Positions 49,601-60,196 of a stretch of DNA of 64,000 bases are shown one piece after another (position 1 is the stretch's first letter; each line of letters starts with the position of its first letter). The DNA is taken from assembly GCA_963921425.1 (NCBI GenBank), contig OY992839.1, positions 6,861,409 to 6,925,408 on the forward strand, in the 5' to 3' direction. Made by a program: the position numbers and the translations under genes. Below the pieces are notes generated by a model that did no database searches, was not told the DNA's origin, and was given only the letters and a program-made list of their open reading frames with translations. This DNA comes from Dryas octopetala. Taxonomy: Eukaryota; Streptophyta; Magnoliopsida; Rosales; Rosaceae.

Positions 49601-50572
49601 CTTCACTTTGATTTGGGTGAAGTTTGTTTAGATACTAAAAGAAGATATATAGGAAAGTAGGAGATGAAAGAAACCAAAAATATAACAAAAGGTGGTGCCT
49701 TAACTTGAGATTCCTGAAAGGGAAAAAGGAACAAAATCCCTGAGAGGTATGGAAATGGATGAAAACGTAGGCTGTTCATCTACTAATTGTGAATGCACTA
49801 GTTATTTTGAAGACAATAATGAGACAATGTGTTGTTCTTGTGCAGGGAGGAGGAGGATCTAGGGGTTCTATGTTTGTGCAATCTTTGAGGGGCGATCCTT
49901 TCAGAGTGAGTTTCATTCTACTACCCCCCCCAAAAAAAAAAAAAAACGAAAGAAAAAGAAAAATCATGGTTCTATAACTGATGTATTTAGTTTTCACTAA
50001 CTAGTAATATTTTTAGTAAGTTTATTTTACTTTTAAACATAAATGGTTTCATAAATTCTAGCATGTCCCTTTTGTATCTAGAACATATTTGGGTAATATA
50101 AATTATTGAAGAATTCTATATAGGGTCAGCTTTTGTAATCTTGGTTGCCTTTTCAAATCATGCCACAGTGATAAATCGGAAACTTATAAATAAGCACAAC
50201 TGTCACATTTCTTGCTCACGTTAAAAGAACCCTCTAGCAGTATGCAGGATGTACATAGTTTAATCTTATTTGTCCAAGTATTCCTGTGGTTCCATGGGTC
50301 TCCATTATTAATTAAAATATATATTTTCCTATAAATGTCCTTGCACCCAGGAATTCAACATGAGTATCTTGGCAGCCCATATGCGTCCAAGCTCGAGGTC
50401 GGAAATTGTCAAGGTAGGACTTATACATTTGTATATATGTTGAATAATGTCATTATGTGAGACACTTAAGTTTCCTAGTGCAATATTGCAGGTCAATATG
50501 CTAACATCTAGTGACTATGCCAAGGAACAACTTGATCAGCAGCCTTGCTCAACCAATAGTAAGGGAGGTTGA
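43680..50572 (+). CDS. LRR plus WD40 repeat protein with DWD box
   Basis: Ten exons: 43680-43711, 43949-44015, 44737-44990, 45644-46250, 46978-47634, 48092-48532, 49264-49458, 49846-49905, 50351-50413 and 50492-50572. Every junction has GT-AG and keeps frame; 818 aa. The start MAIDIPTLEER sits in a 32-nt first exon. Residues about 40-215 read as leucine-rich repeats (LEISLDHL, LRVVDLQDLSF, MRTLNLDF, LPSLVELRF). An acidic Ser-rich linker follows (SSDDSELDFSS). REYMIASLPRLRILDNLPI resembles an LRR cap. WD40 blades follow (FGTLDGEVVVVNHENGKIVS, ASGYSRDVALYDISSGRRLQ, VFATSSFDQDVKMWDLR). The last ends in WDLR (about 647-650), matching the DWD box of DDB1-binding WD40 proteins. A CUL4-DDB1 receptor role is inference. 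I recognise the architecture but not a named gene. Confidence 0.9.
46586..46861 (+). mobile_element. TRIM inside intron 4 of the LRR-WD40 gene
   Basis: Direct terminal repeats at 46586-46665 and 46790-46861 share TTGATATACATTGTT, CCCATTC/CTCATTC, CTTAAG and ATGGTTGTCTAACA, and begin TGTT and end CA. TGGTATAAGAGT at 46666-46677 touches the first repeat and is a tRNA-Met primer-binding site with two changes. TAGGGAGGT just before the second repeat is a polypurine-like tract. The 124-bp interior is non-coding. The element lies in the sense orientation between exons 4 and 5. Confidence 0.72.
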
Positions 50573-50709
50573 TGTATGTACCTTAGTTCAAACATATGTA
50601 TATATACATGTCTGCATGTCTACAACCCTTATCTTGGGCAATTGTCTGCAAAATGCTTAAAATGAAAATCTCTATCAGCTGTTGGATGAGAACCATCAGC
50701 TGAGGTATG

Positions 50710-50968
50710 CATGGGTTAAATTTAACCCAAATTGTGTCAGTAGGTAGTAGGTCCAAGGTCATTACATTTTGTCCCACCTCTCTTCATTTGCTTTCTCTTG
50801 CAAATGATACAATGTTGAGAAGGACATGCAATGCTTATGCGCAAATGGATTTCGGATCCTCACAGCAGGACAAGCTTCAGTACCAAACTACCAACCAGTG
50901 CTGGTCTGTCAATGCTATAATGAATTTGGACCCACTTACTGACCCGATTTGGGTTAAATTTAACCATC
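50710..50968. mobile_element. MITE just downstream of the LRR-WD40 stop codon
   Basis: Inverted arms at 50710-50756 and 50926-50968 match over about 43-47 bp (CATGGGTTAAATTTAACCCA, then GTCAGTA, GGTCCAA). Each arm contains GGTTAAATTTAACC, itself a palindrome. The element begins about 140 bp after the stop, so it may be transcribed as 3' UTR. Confidence 0.6.
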
Positions 50969-51059
50969 GTGTTGGATAAGCTTCAATAGATGGTAGAGAT
51001 CAATGCTCTTTTCATCTTTGCAGATGGCCACAACTTGTGTGTAAGATACAGTTCATTTG

Positions 51060-51330
51060 CCATGTAATGTGCTAACGTCAGCTGGCTAATGGATTGGAGG
51101 GTAGTTAGTAGTTGAATTGTTAGGAAGGTTGTTAGTGGTCAGTTGCAAAGTGGCGGGAATTTCTGTTGGTTCTGATTGTATAAATAAACCATTTGTAGCA
51201 GAGCTATTTCAATCAATGAGAATTTTACAGAAAGCATCAGATTTCCATTATGAATCAGACACAAACACTACAGTCCTGATATTCTATTCCATCAGTCTGA
51301 CTTGGGCTTCCACAGCTTGAGTAATCTGCA
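51060..51330 (+). mobile_element. Probable copia-type LTR fragment
   Basis: A TATA-like TATAAATAAACC at 51178 follows GTTAGTAGTTGAATTGTTAGG and GTTGCAAAGTGGCGGG, and is followed by TCAATCAATGAGAATTTTACAG, a layout common in plant copia LTRs. No partner LTR, PBS or TSD was found. Confidence 0.35.
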
Positions 51331-51374
51331 AGATCCTTGCAATACATTTGGAAAGGAGGGCTTTTCTTTCTTTG

Positions 51375-51470
51375 GTTACAATGGAGGCCAAAGGGAGATT
51401 CGAACTCTGGCCTCGGGCGTGAGGTTGAATGTTCTCAGTCGCTGAAACTATAAGCCCTCACAAAGGAGGG
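51375..51470 (-). repeat. tRNA-derived SINE remnant (tentative)
   Basis: Read on the minus strand, GAGGGCTTATAGTTTCAGCG followed after ~35 bases by CCAGAGTTCGAATCTCCC resembles A-box and B-box spacing of a tRNA-derived SINE head. It does not fold as a functional tRNA and lacks a proper acceptor stem. Confidence 0.35.
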
Positions 51471-52172
51471 CATTCTTTATTTATTTTTTGTCTTCTCTAT
51501 ATCTGCTATGTTTTGGACCTCTGGTATTGAGGTAAAATGGATGTCTACAACTCATTCTTCAGGAGAGGTTTCTGGGCATTTTATCTTGTTTCACTGTAGT
51601 TTTTAGGCATGGTGAATCTGGAGTTACTCTCCCTTATATTGTAGGACAGTCAAACTTGTGGTGGGCAGATTGTAAAAATCTTCTTATGCAGGAACCTAAT
51701 AGTAAATTGGTACATTTTCCATGGGGATCCAGGCATGCAGCTCCTCCAAATAAGTAATAATATTTGTAGTTACACACTCGACACTTGTGCATAATGCCAC
51801 TTCTCAGTTCTCACATAATGCCAAAACGATGAAGCCACTGGCAACCCTCACATCTGCAGAAACCGCGTGGATAGAGTCACTCACTGACACAGTGACAATG
51901 TCTCACCGACTAAGCAAATGTGCCAGTAGCTCCACCAGGCCAGCTGTGCACTTTGCCAACATTTATTACTATTTATTATCCACCACAGCTGCACACGTAC
52001 TACATTGTTCTATATGTATTATACATTGAACTTTGGAAAAAGACACCAAATTTGAAAAAGAGAAAAAGGAAGAAGGGAAAACAGGGTGAAATGTAGGACA
52101 TTAATCATTATAAATTGAAGATGTGTTGATAATTTGCACCGAAGTTTAAATTAAATAAATATAATATTTATT

Positions 52173-52538
52173 ATTATTATTATTATTATTTTTTGATTGA
52201 GTAAACTTTATTGAATGAAAAACTAATTGGGAAATAAGCCAAGGGGGAGCCTCTCTCTCCCAAGTACTCCCAAGTAAATCCACCCTCAGTGAGAAAGACA
52301 AAACAAGCAAGAGAGTGAGCAGCCCCATTAACCATTTTAGAAATATAAGCACAGTTTGAATCTAGTAACTCACATCAAAGCTGCTTAATGCACCGAAGCC
52401 GAGATATCACTGCTTGAGCATCCAATTCCAACAAAATAGAAGATAAACCATTAGTCCGAATCAAACGAAGCCCGTGAATTAACGCCAAAATTTCTACTTG
52501 TTGGGGACTAGCAATGCGACCAAGAGATTGGGCCAAAG
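52173..52538 (-). mobile_element. 5'-truncated LINE with RNase H-domain remnant
   Basis: On the minus strand the segment reads LAQSLGRIASPQQVEILALI, then HGLRLIRT, ILLELDAQAVISRL, a TGA stop, then in the same frame KMVNGAAHSLACFVFLTEGG. This is the C-terminal RNase H-like domain found at the end of plant L1-type LINE ORF2. It ends in TTCAATAAAGTTTACTCAATC and an A-rich (AAT)n tail reaching 52173. TAATATTTATT flanks both sides (52162-52172 and 52539-52549), an 11-bp target duplication. The TSD, tail and 5' truncation together identify a single LINE insertion. The in-frame stop shows it is inactive. Confidence 0.8.
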
Positions 52539-52796
52539 TAATATTTATTGTTTATTTAACTTATAAAAAATAAATTTTACCAATATATTATAATTTATTT
52601 TTTTCTTTGTAAAAAAAGAAAAGAAAAGAAAAGAGTATTTGGTATGTCATTGACAAAGAGGGCATCCTAGGTTCCCAACTCTACTTGTGTCACTATTAAT
52701 ACCCGGTTGAGTTCCCACAACCCTCCACATTGCCTCAAGCTCACTCAAGTACACTTCTCAACCATTCACACTTCACAAAGCAAAAGCTAGCAGAAG

Positions 52797-53169
52797 ATGA
52801 AGCTCTACTTTCCACTTCTTATTCTCTGTTTTCTTCTTAGCTCCTCTTTGATGGACCCAGCCATGGCAGCCACCTCAAGTAAGCTAATTGAGTACTTTTA
52901 GTTAATTACCTTTTGTCTTGTTTTCTTAATTAAGATTATTGGTGGTGATCAACACTAATGGGGTGCATATATATATTTGTGAAGGCTTTTGCAGCAACAA
53001 GTGCTCAGAGAGGTGTGCAAAGGCAGGAGTGTTGGATCGATGCATTAGGTACTGTGGGATATGCTGCGAGGAGTGCAAGTGTGTGCCTTCTGGGACTTAT
53101 GGGAACAAGCATGAGTGCCCTTGCTACAGAGACAAGAGGAACAACAAGGGCAAGCCCAAGTGCCCCTAG
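52797..53169 (+). CDS. GASA: GASA / snakin-1-like cysteine-rich peptide
   Basis: Two exons, 52797-52878 and 52985-53169, with GT-AG borders; 88 aa, the same length as potato snakin-1. Residues 1-24 form a signal peptide ([20 protein letters not shown], then PAMA). The mature part starts near SSFCSNKC and contains exactly 12 cysteines with the GASA signature [28 protein letters not shown] and a terminal KCP. GASA peptides are secreted, disulfide-rich and often gibberellin-regulated, with growth or antimicrobial roles (family knowledge). An alternative frame opens further upstream in the intron, but only splicing supplies the signal peptide. The peach allergen peamaclein belongs to the same family; whether this paralogue is allergenic cannot be told from sequence. 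Confidence 0.95.
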
Positions 53170-53329
53170 GCTCACACAACACAACACATGCAACTCCATC
53201 AAATCATCACCATTCATCTACATGCATCTTCCATTGTCTACTCTACCTACTACTACTACTACTAGCAGTCAATTAAAAATTTAGAATGAGAGAGTTAATT
53301 TGTGTGTGGTTGGTCTTCTGGTGTTGTAA

Positions 53330-53911
53330 AAGATGATACAATAATGTTAATAAGTGAGATTAGTTCAGCTAATTAGCAAGAGTTGGTTGTTGATCCTAGC
53401 TTTTTGTATTGATGGGTCTGATTTGTGTGCCATCATGGTCATTAATGCCCGTTGGATCACTTGCTTAAAATGAACAATAATTTGTTTTTGATAATGTTAT
53501 GCAACCCAGCTTAACTTTCTTCTTAATATTCTTCCCAAATTTATTACATGGCACTGTCTTACAAAATGGTTGGTTTTTTATCTAATGAAGTGGAGTACAG
53601 TGGCATTGTCTTATAAAATTGTTGGTTTCTTAATGCAATGATGTGGTATACATGAATTGGATGAGTGATTTGTTGGTATACCAAATTGAATTTGGTGAAT
53701 AGAATTTGATGAACAGACACCAAAATGTAATGAACAAATTTGATAAAGCTAAACATGTGTGTAGTAGGTATACTAGCATTTGTTGGACATCAATGCTATA
53801 GTGACTGGGTGATGGGTAGGTAGGGAATCTTTTGGGACTCGTAAATTACCTGTGTCATTGAACTGTGCAAGTGCAACAGGCAATTTATGGTAGTTATTGA
53901 CCAAAACAAAA
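53330..53911. other. Intergenic; no gene seen
   Basis: Downstream of the GASA 3' UTR. AT-rich, with no protein-like frame. Ends at the 9-bp target duplication of the next element. Confidence 0.45.
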
Positions 53912-53920
53912 ATAAATTAA

Positions 53921-55683
53921 GGATAAATTACACGCAGGTATCTCAACTAACCATTTTTGTTCATTTGAGTACTTCAATAAAAAAAATTATTCAGAGGTAT
54001 CTTAATTATTGATTTTGCACACACAGGTACCTCCATCAACTTTTCCATCAGGCTTGCCGTTAATTGCCTACGTGGCACACTCACATATTTTTTTAAAAAT
54101 GCCAACCACCTTGCCGCCGACCCCAGCCACCATGCTACCGACCCACCCCCTTTCTCTTAATCTCTCCCTCCATTCCTTTTTTTCTCTCTCTTCCTCTATG
54201 CTTTCTGCTCACCCTCCCCACCCTACTGCTGCACCCCCTCATCAACGCCTTGTGCTTCCGCGAATTGCTCAATGGCAACCGGAGAGAGTCGGAACGAGCT
54301 GGTGAGAATTGAAGGTGTGTGAAAATCTCAAAGATTTGGATATGGAGCAAAATGGGTCGTGATTTGAGGCTTTCGGGTCAGAATGGAAATGGGTTCTCCG
54401 TAAGGGATGAATTTTTCGTAGAAAAGAACGGTGTCAATGAGTGAATACCCATTTGGGTCTGTGGAGAATTCGAAAAAGTCTGATGGGTCAGAAGGAGAGG
54501 TTGGGTTTGTTGTTGGTCAGTGTCATTGTGAAATGGGAGATCACAAAGAGAAAGTGCATCTTCTTGATCTTCTTCTTCTAGGTCTTTTGGGCAAGGCGAG
54601 GCTGGGGCTTGGTGAAGGGGCTTGGCTGGGCGGGGAGGGGAGGGGCGGGGCTAGATTCAGTTCTCGAACTTCAATCTGGTCCCTTCGATTTGCAGCCATG
54701 GCTAGAGGTGTTTGCAGAATAAGAAGAAGAAGAGGGAAGAGGGCTCGATGCTAGTTAGGTGGCCGACACGATCTACAGTGAAGGTGGTAGGGAAGGGAAG
54801 GGAAGGGGAGGGGTGGAGCTGGTGGCCGTAGAGGGGGAGGGAGGTGGGTGGGTTGGGTGGCCGACGGGGGGAGGCGGAAGGAGGAAGGATCGGGGATGTG
54901 AGGTTGCTGGGTTCTTCTCAGCTCTTTTTTTTATTAATTTAATTATTGGGTTTTTTATTTTTTATTTTAGTTTTCTTAATCATTATTTTAGTTTTTTACA
55001 GTTTATTTAATTTTTTATTATTTTTTTATCCACGTGGCATTTTTTTAAATAGAAAATTATGATTAAATACCAAATATCAATAGTTTTTTAGTAAAGCAGT
55101 AAGACACTAATTTTTTTTAGTTTAGGTACTAACCTAGAGTAAAACATTTTGAATTAGGTCACAAATCAGTTTGTTATACAGTTGTGACTGTCGAACAGTC
55201 ACAGTTGTGACTATTTAAAATTATAAAAAATCAAAATTTTTAAGGGTTTCATAATTTTGATTTAGGTTTGGGGGATGAAGTCCTATAACCCAAAGACTAA
55301 ACATTAAAGTGTAAGCCTTGCAAATATTGAAAAAACAACAAATCAATAAAAAAGTTATGATTGTTAGACAGTCACAATTCGATATAACCATATTTTTTAA
55401 AGCTGGTACCTAAACTAAAATTTAATACCTAAAGTGAAATGACATAAATGTTTTAGTAGTTGAAATGAAAAAACATTGTAATTTGGTACCTAAAGTCAAT
55501 GGACCTTTTTTTAAAACCATGTCAGCGCGCTACGTAGGCAGTTAACGGTCTTCAGACGAAAAAGTTGACGAAGGTACTTGTGTGTGCAAAATCAATAATT
55601 GATGTATCTCTGAGTAACTTTTTTTATTAGAGTAATCAAGTAAACAAGGATAGTTAATTAAGGTACTTGCGTGTAATTTGTCC
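53921..55683. mobile_element. Pack-type long-TIR Mutator-like element with 9-bp TSD
   Basis: Arms of about 170-180 bp (left 53921-54100, right about 55510-55683) are inverted repeats: GGATAAATTACACGCAGGTA on the left against GGACAAATTACACGCAAGTA from the right. ATAAATTAA lies directly outside both ends (53912-53920 and 55684-55692), a 9-bp duplication as in Mutator-like elements. The subterminal words (CCTCC-T-A-CTTTTCC-TC, GCCTA-GTGGCAC) match the element at 1-1379, so both belong to one family. The interior (about 54100-54930) is GC-rich with short frames and looks like acquired gene sequence, but I cannot name its source. No transposase is visible. Confidence 0.88.
55118..55490. mobile_element. 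Nested MITE-like inverted repeat
   Basis: TTTAGGTACTAACCTAGAGT on the left and the reverse complement on the right (TTTAGGTACCAAATTACAAT) face each other inside the larger element. The segment contains a perfect 9-bp stem TGTGACTGT/ACAGTCACA around CGA (about 55184-55204) and a second ACAGTCACA at about 55368. Confidence 0.45.
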
Positions 55684-55692
55684 ATAAATTAA

Positions 55693-57190
55693 TGTTGTTT
55701 TCATTAAACACGTAGTTTGCTTTTCAGCATATTATGTTTGTTTTTATAGGAAGTCACTTCCATTCCACTTGTTAAAACTACAAATCTCAGAGCAACTAAG
55801 TGAAGCCTGTGGATTTTAGTACTTGGACCATGCATGACCTATCCTTGCAGGCTTGCTGGCTTGCAGCCCATAACTTTCGTAAAAATGACTTTTACCCATC
55901 CCAATTTCTTCAATCCTGTGTTGAATTACTTGAATGTCATGCAACAAATGAAATAACAACAAACTATTGAGAAATTTTTAGTTAATTACTTATACAGTTA
56001 TACTTTCTAACCTCTAAGTTTGGGTCTTTTTTACTTTGCACCTTGATCTTTAAAATTAATGAAAAACGATTTTGGTGGAGGGTGATTTGATGAGTTAGGA
56101 ATAATAAGGTAACACTTTCTCATTCAAAAATCTTAATTAAAAAATGTAAAAAGAACATTATATGGATTGTATTTTCCCCAAAAAAACAATGAGCATTGTA
56201 TCGTGGCCATTTGCCAAAATACCAAAGTTAGACATGATTAATAGACTAACAATCTCTATTTCTCATTCAATTTTTTTTTTTTTATATATAAAATGTAATT
56301 ATAAAATTAGAATTGTTGTTTCACCATAAAATAATGTTCATTGTCTGCACAATCATCTCAGCAAAATCACTCTCATGCCTAAAGTTGGTAACGTTGTCAT
56401 CTGCCACAATACCAAAATTAGGCATGAATGCAAACACCAATAAATGAACTTGGTAAGAGATCCATCCCTGCAAATGAATGAACTCATTTTCAGAAAATGC
56501 CAACACCCCCTATTCTAGAAACTCACCCTATAACAATAAATAAATTGTAGCAAAAAAAAAAAAAATAACAATACTAGCAAAAACTCACCTCTATTGTTAA
56601 CAACCATCCCATTTTTAATTAAAAACAGCCTTCATATAATAATAACCACAACATAAAATCATACCTGATATTAGTTTCTCCCAATATCTTACTTCTATGT
56701 AAGCCTAAAATTGTTGAAACATTAATTATAGTTATGATAAAATCAAGGGTGCACAATAGTTGGTACTTTAAGATACATCTATGCATCTTAAAATGTGTTA
56801 ACAATCATCCCGTTCTTACTTAAAAATAACCTTCATATAATAATAACCACAACATTGCGGGTCAAAGAAAAAGTCATGTTTGTATGATTTTTTTCATAAA
56901 GATCATGTTTGTGTGATTAAATTTTAATAATAAAAAATTAATAAATTGTAACTTATTTAAAACACTATTGTTATGATCGTACTATTAGTTCTAACTTAAT
57001 ATATAAAATTAACAGTAATGCAAGTTTACAATATTACATTTAACAATGTAATCGAATGTATATGTACAAGTTTTAAGCCCATTCAACCTACAGACCTACT
57101 ATCTTTATGGGTCGACCAGGCTCGTCCACAGGCCCATTTCAATTTCAGACCCTAATCAAAAGGTCCAGAACAGAAGAAATCTCAAAAGTG
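55693..57190. other. Intergenic with a 59-bp direct repeat
   Basis: AT-rich, with no protein-like frame. A 59-bp segment at 56596-56654 recurs at 56797-56855 in the same orientation with a few changes (ends CTTCATATAATAATAACCAC then AACAT). Upstream of the TXNDC9-like gene a (CT)n tract lies at 57197-57226. Confidence 0.5.
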
Positions 57191-57194
57191 ACCG

Positions 57195-57196
<2 letters not shown>

Positions 57197-57226
<30 letters not shown>
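57197..57226 (+). repeat. (CT)n tract in the TXNDC9-like gene leader
   Basis: Fifteen CT units about 90 bp upstream of the start codon, in the expected 5' UTR or core promoter, where plant genes often carry such Y-rich patches. Confidence 0.85.
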
Positions 57227-57231
<5 letters not shown>

Positions 57232-57314
57232 CTCATTTTCATTTGAACGAAAGCTTCTGCAAATTTCCACCTAAAAATAGAACAAAGCTTCTGCCAAATT
57301 CACTTAATTCAACA

Positions 57315-59393
57315 ATGGAGAACAGAGCGGTTCAAGAGGTCTCTCTCTCACACCCTCACTCGCGCTCTTTCTCATTGTGTATAATATTACACATGTATAT
57401 ACAAAAAATTTAACCTTTATATGATTTGATTGTAGATAATTGAGAAGCAAGTGCTGACAGTTGCGAAGGCGGTGGAGGACAAGCTCGATGAGGAGATCCA
57501 TGCTCTAGATCGAATGGACATGGACGACCTGGAGGCGCTCAGAGAGCGGAGGCTGCAGCAGATGAAGAAGATGGCCGAGAAGCGCAGCCGTTGGATCTCC
57601 CTCGGCCACGGCGACTACACCGAGATCCCCTCCGAGAAGGAATTCTTCGCCGCCGTCAAGGCCAGTGACCGCGTCGTCTGCCACTTTTACCGCGAAAATT
57701 GGCCCTGCAAGGTTTCATTTTCATTTTTATTTCTATTACCACTATTTAAAGATTAAAGCTTTATGTTTGAATTACGGTTTTGGGGAGTATTTGGGTGTAA
57801 ATGTTTGAATTAGTTATGCCAAAAAGATCGTAGCTTTTTAGAAAATGTTGGGTTTCTGAGTTTCTAGTGTAAAGCTTAGCATATGGAACATTGTTATAAT
57901 TTTAATTAGGGGGAGTGGTGGGAGTGATGTATACTTTCCTTTATAATGGGATTAATATTTTTATTACCACTATTTAAAAATTGAAGCTTCATGTTAAATT
58001 ACGGTTTTTGGAAGTATTTGGGTGTAATTGTTTGAATTCCTCCCAAAAGATTGTAGCTTTATTGGAAATGTTGGGTTTTCTGAGTTTCTAGTGTAGAGCT
58101 TAGCATGTGGAACATTGTTAGAATTTTGATTAGGGGGGGTGAGAGGAGTGATGAGGATACTTTGCTTTATAATGGGGTAAAATTGGGTGTTACTTTTTTG
58201 GGGCACCCTGATGTGTTTGATACAAATAGGGGATGGAGCTCCTGAAGCATGAATGTGTTGGAAAATGGAGAGGGAGGGGTATGATTTTAGTGTAGGAAAT
58301 TGATACAACCCTTTTTAGGATACCCAGTTTTGAATTTAGAGATATGTTAAGTGAGTTTCAAACTTTTTTTTTCCCTCTAATTTGAAATCTGGAATTTATA
58401 GTTTTCTTGAGTTGTCTTTGGAAGCCTTTTCTGTTTGAGGTATTTCAATTGGAAGGTAAAAGCTATGTGCATTGTTCAGAAGTTTGTGGATGTTTTTGGA
58501 TATCAAGATGTGCTAATTATTTCTAGATGGATGCTATTGAAGAGAGTTAGAAGTACTGGGCATTAAAGTGTGAAGGCTTTATTCTTTTTAATGAATGGCG
58601 ATATTTCAATCACCAGACTGTTGGCATTGCGTGTTTTCTGAAATGAGTTATTACTTTCACTGCATTTTCCATGTCTATGCTTATGGATGACATGAACTAC
58701 TTTGATAGTTCTGTTTCTGATGTGTGATCTCATGGATTGATCTCTCATCTTTTCTTGGCTTGCATGGTTACCTTGAACATGTAACTGTTTGAGTTAATGC
58801 TTATTCCTGTTATGTTTTCCCCTAGAAGCAATGGGGACTTTTAAATAATCTGTTCTAGCTCTTCTAAGTATTTAGTAAATTTCCGTGCTTGAATTTAATA
58901 ATTATATGTATTACTTATGAAGTTAACTTAAAAGTCAGGACAAACAATACATGTTTATGGTTCATTCACAGGTGATGGACAAGCACTTGAGTATATTAGC
59001 GAAGCAACACATAGAGACACGTTTCGCGAAGATCAATGCTGAGAAAAGTCCTTTCTTAGCGGAGAAGCTCAAGATTCTTGTTCTTCCGACCCTTGCCCTC
59101 ATTAAGAATGCCAAAGTGGATGATTATGTGGTATGTTATATGAATGACTTGGACAATATACGCTGAATTGATATTGATAGTTTGCTTTCTTAATGCCACA
59201 ATGTCCTATTGTACAATAGGTCGGATTTGATGAGCTTGGTGGGACAGACGATTTCAGCACAGAAGAACTGGAGGAGAGGTTGGCTAAATCTCAAGTCATC
59301 TTTTATGAGGGTGAATCATCTCTAAACCAGTCAAAGTCTAAAACCAGGAGTGTCCGGCAAAGCTCTAAGGCTGACTCATCAGATTCAGAGTAA
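57315..59393 (+). CDS. TXND9: Thioredoxin domain-containing protein 9 homologue
   Basis: Four exons, 57315-57338, 57436-57711, 58972-59130 and 59220-59393, all phase 0 with GT-AG borders; 210 aa. Residues 9-60 form a charged helical/coiled-coil segment (DDLEALRERRLQQMKKMAEK). The thioredoxin-like fold follows (SLGHGDYTEIPSEKEFFAAV, VVCHFYRENWPCK|VMDKHLS, ILVLPTLALIKNAKVDDYV). The tail is Ser-rich and acidic (SKADSSDSE). The motif at the usual redox site is WPCK, one cysteine in place of CxxC, so redox catalysis is not expected. Family members act with the CCT chaperonin in tubulin/actin folding (family knowledge). The short 8-codon first exon supplies MENRAVQE. Intron 2 contains an old ~228-bp tandem duplication. 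Confidence 0.94.
57735..58190 (+). repeat. Tandem duplication in intron 2 of the TXNDC9-like gene
   Basis: Two adjacent copies of about 228 bp (about 57735-57962 and 57963-58190) share ATTACCACTATTTAAA, ATTACGGTTTT, GTATTTGGGTGTAA, GAGTTTCTAGTGTA, GCTTAGCAT, TGGAACATTGTTA and TATAATGGG. They have diverged by substitutions and small indels. Confidence 0.85.
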
Positions 59394-59619
59394 AACTGTA
59401 GCTATCTGTTATGGTTGTTATTGAAGGTGGAGCTGTTCATCCTTTGTCATCTGTGAAGTCATAACTTCACCTGACTCCGTGGGATGGCCTAATATGCTTC
59501 ATATAAAGTTCAGATGTATTGTTGCCTCTGTTTGTATGATATCCTTGAGATCATCCCTTGGATGGTATTACAATAATTTCGATGCTTGTATTAATACAAC
59601 AGTTGAGAGAAATTGGAAA

Positions 59620-60191
59620 AGTGTTAATCCCTAATCAGGTGGTGAAATTTTTGTATTCATCTCGTGGTTTCTCTAGGAATGTTGTGTTTGGCTTCTGATT
59701 TCTGTTAAAGTTTCACAGCAGTTGGGATGGGGCATAGTGTTATATTTTGAAAATAAATTATTTCAAAATATTTTTCATCCTTTTTCTAATCATTTTTGGA
59801 AGTATTGTTTGCCAAAATCATCACTCATCAACCGAAAGAAAATAAACCCAACTTTCTTTGCTTTTAATCACTAATGGTTAAAAATGGAGAAAGAATTTGA
59901 TCTTTGAACCCAACTTCTCCTTCCCCTCATAGCCCCAGCATGTTATCACCCATCAACGGATTTGGATCCTTTGTTTGTCTTGTTTTTACTTAATTTTTAG
60001 ATTTGTAATACATTATCGGATTAACATCAAGTAAATACCGGATGAGTACAGGATCAATTTTCACCAGTTTATAGCCCTGCAGCACTAATGGATATTGAAT
60101 GAACTTGAATTAATTGATCATAAGGTATAAAAGGAAATTTGTTTTCATTTTCTTGTGTATGAAAGTTCTAGTTCTTGAGCAACAAAATATT
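59620..60191. other. Intergenic; no gene seen
   Basis: Follows the TXNDC9-like 3' UTR. AT-rich without protein-like frames, ending at the target duplication of the solo LTR. Confidence 0.45.
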
Positions 60192-60196
60192 AAGAT

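Noticed and set aside
54431-55010. Frames of 83-107 codons in the second Pack-type element
   Set aside because: No recognisable domain; the downstream part is G-rich low complexity. Kept only as possible acquired DNA.
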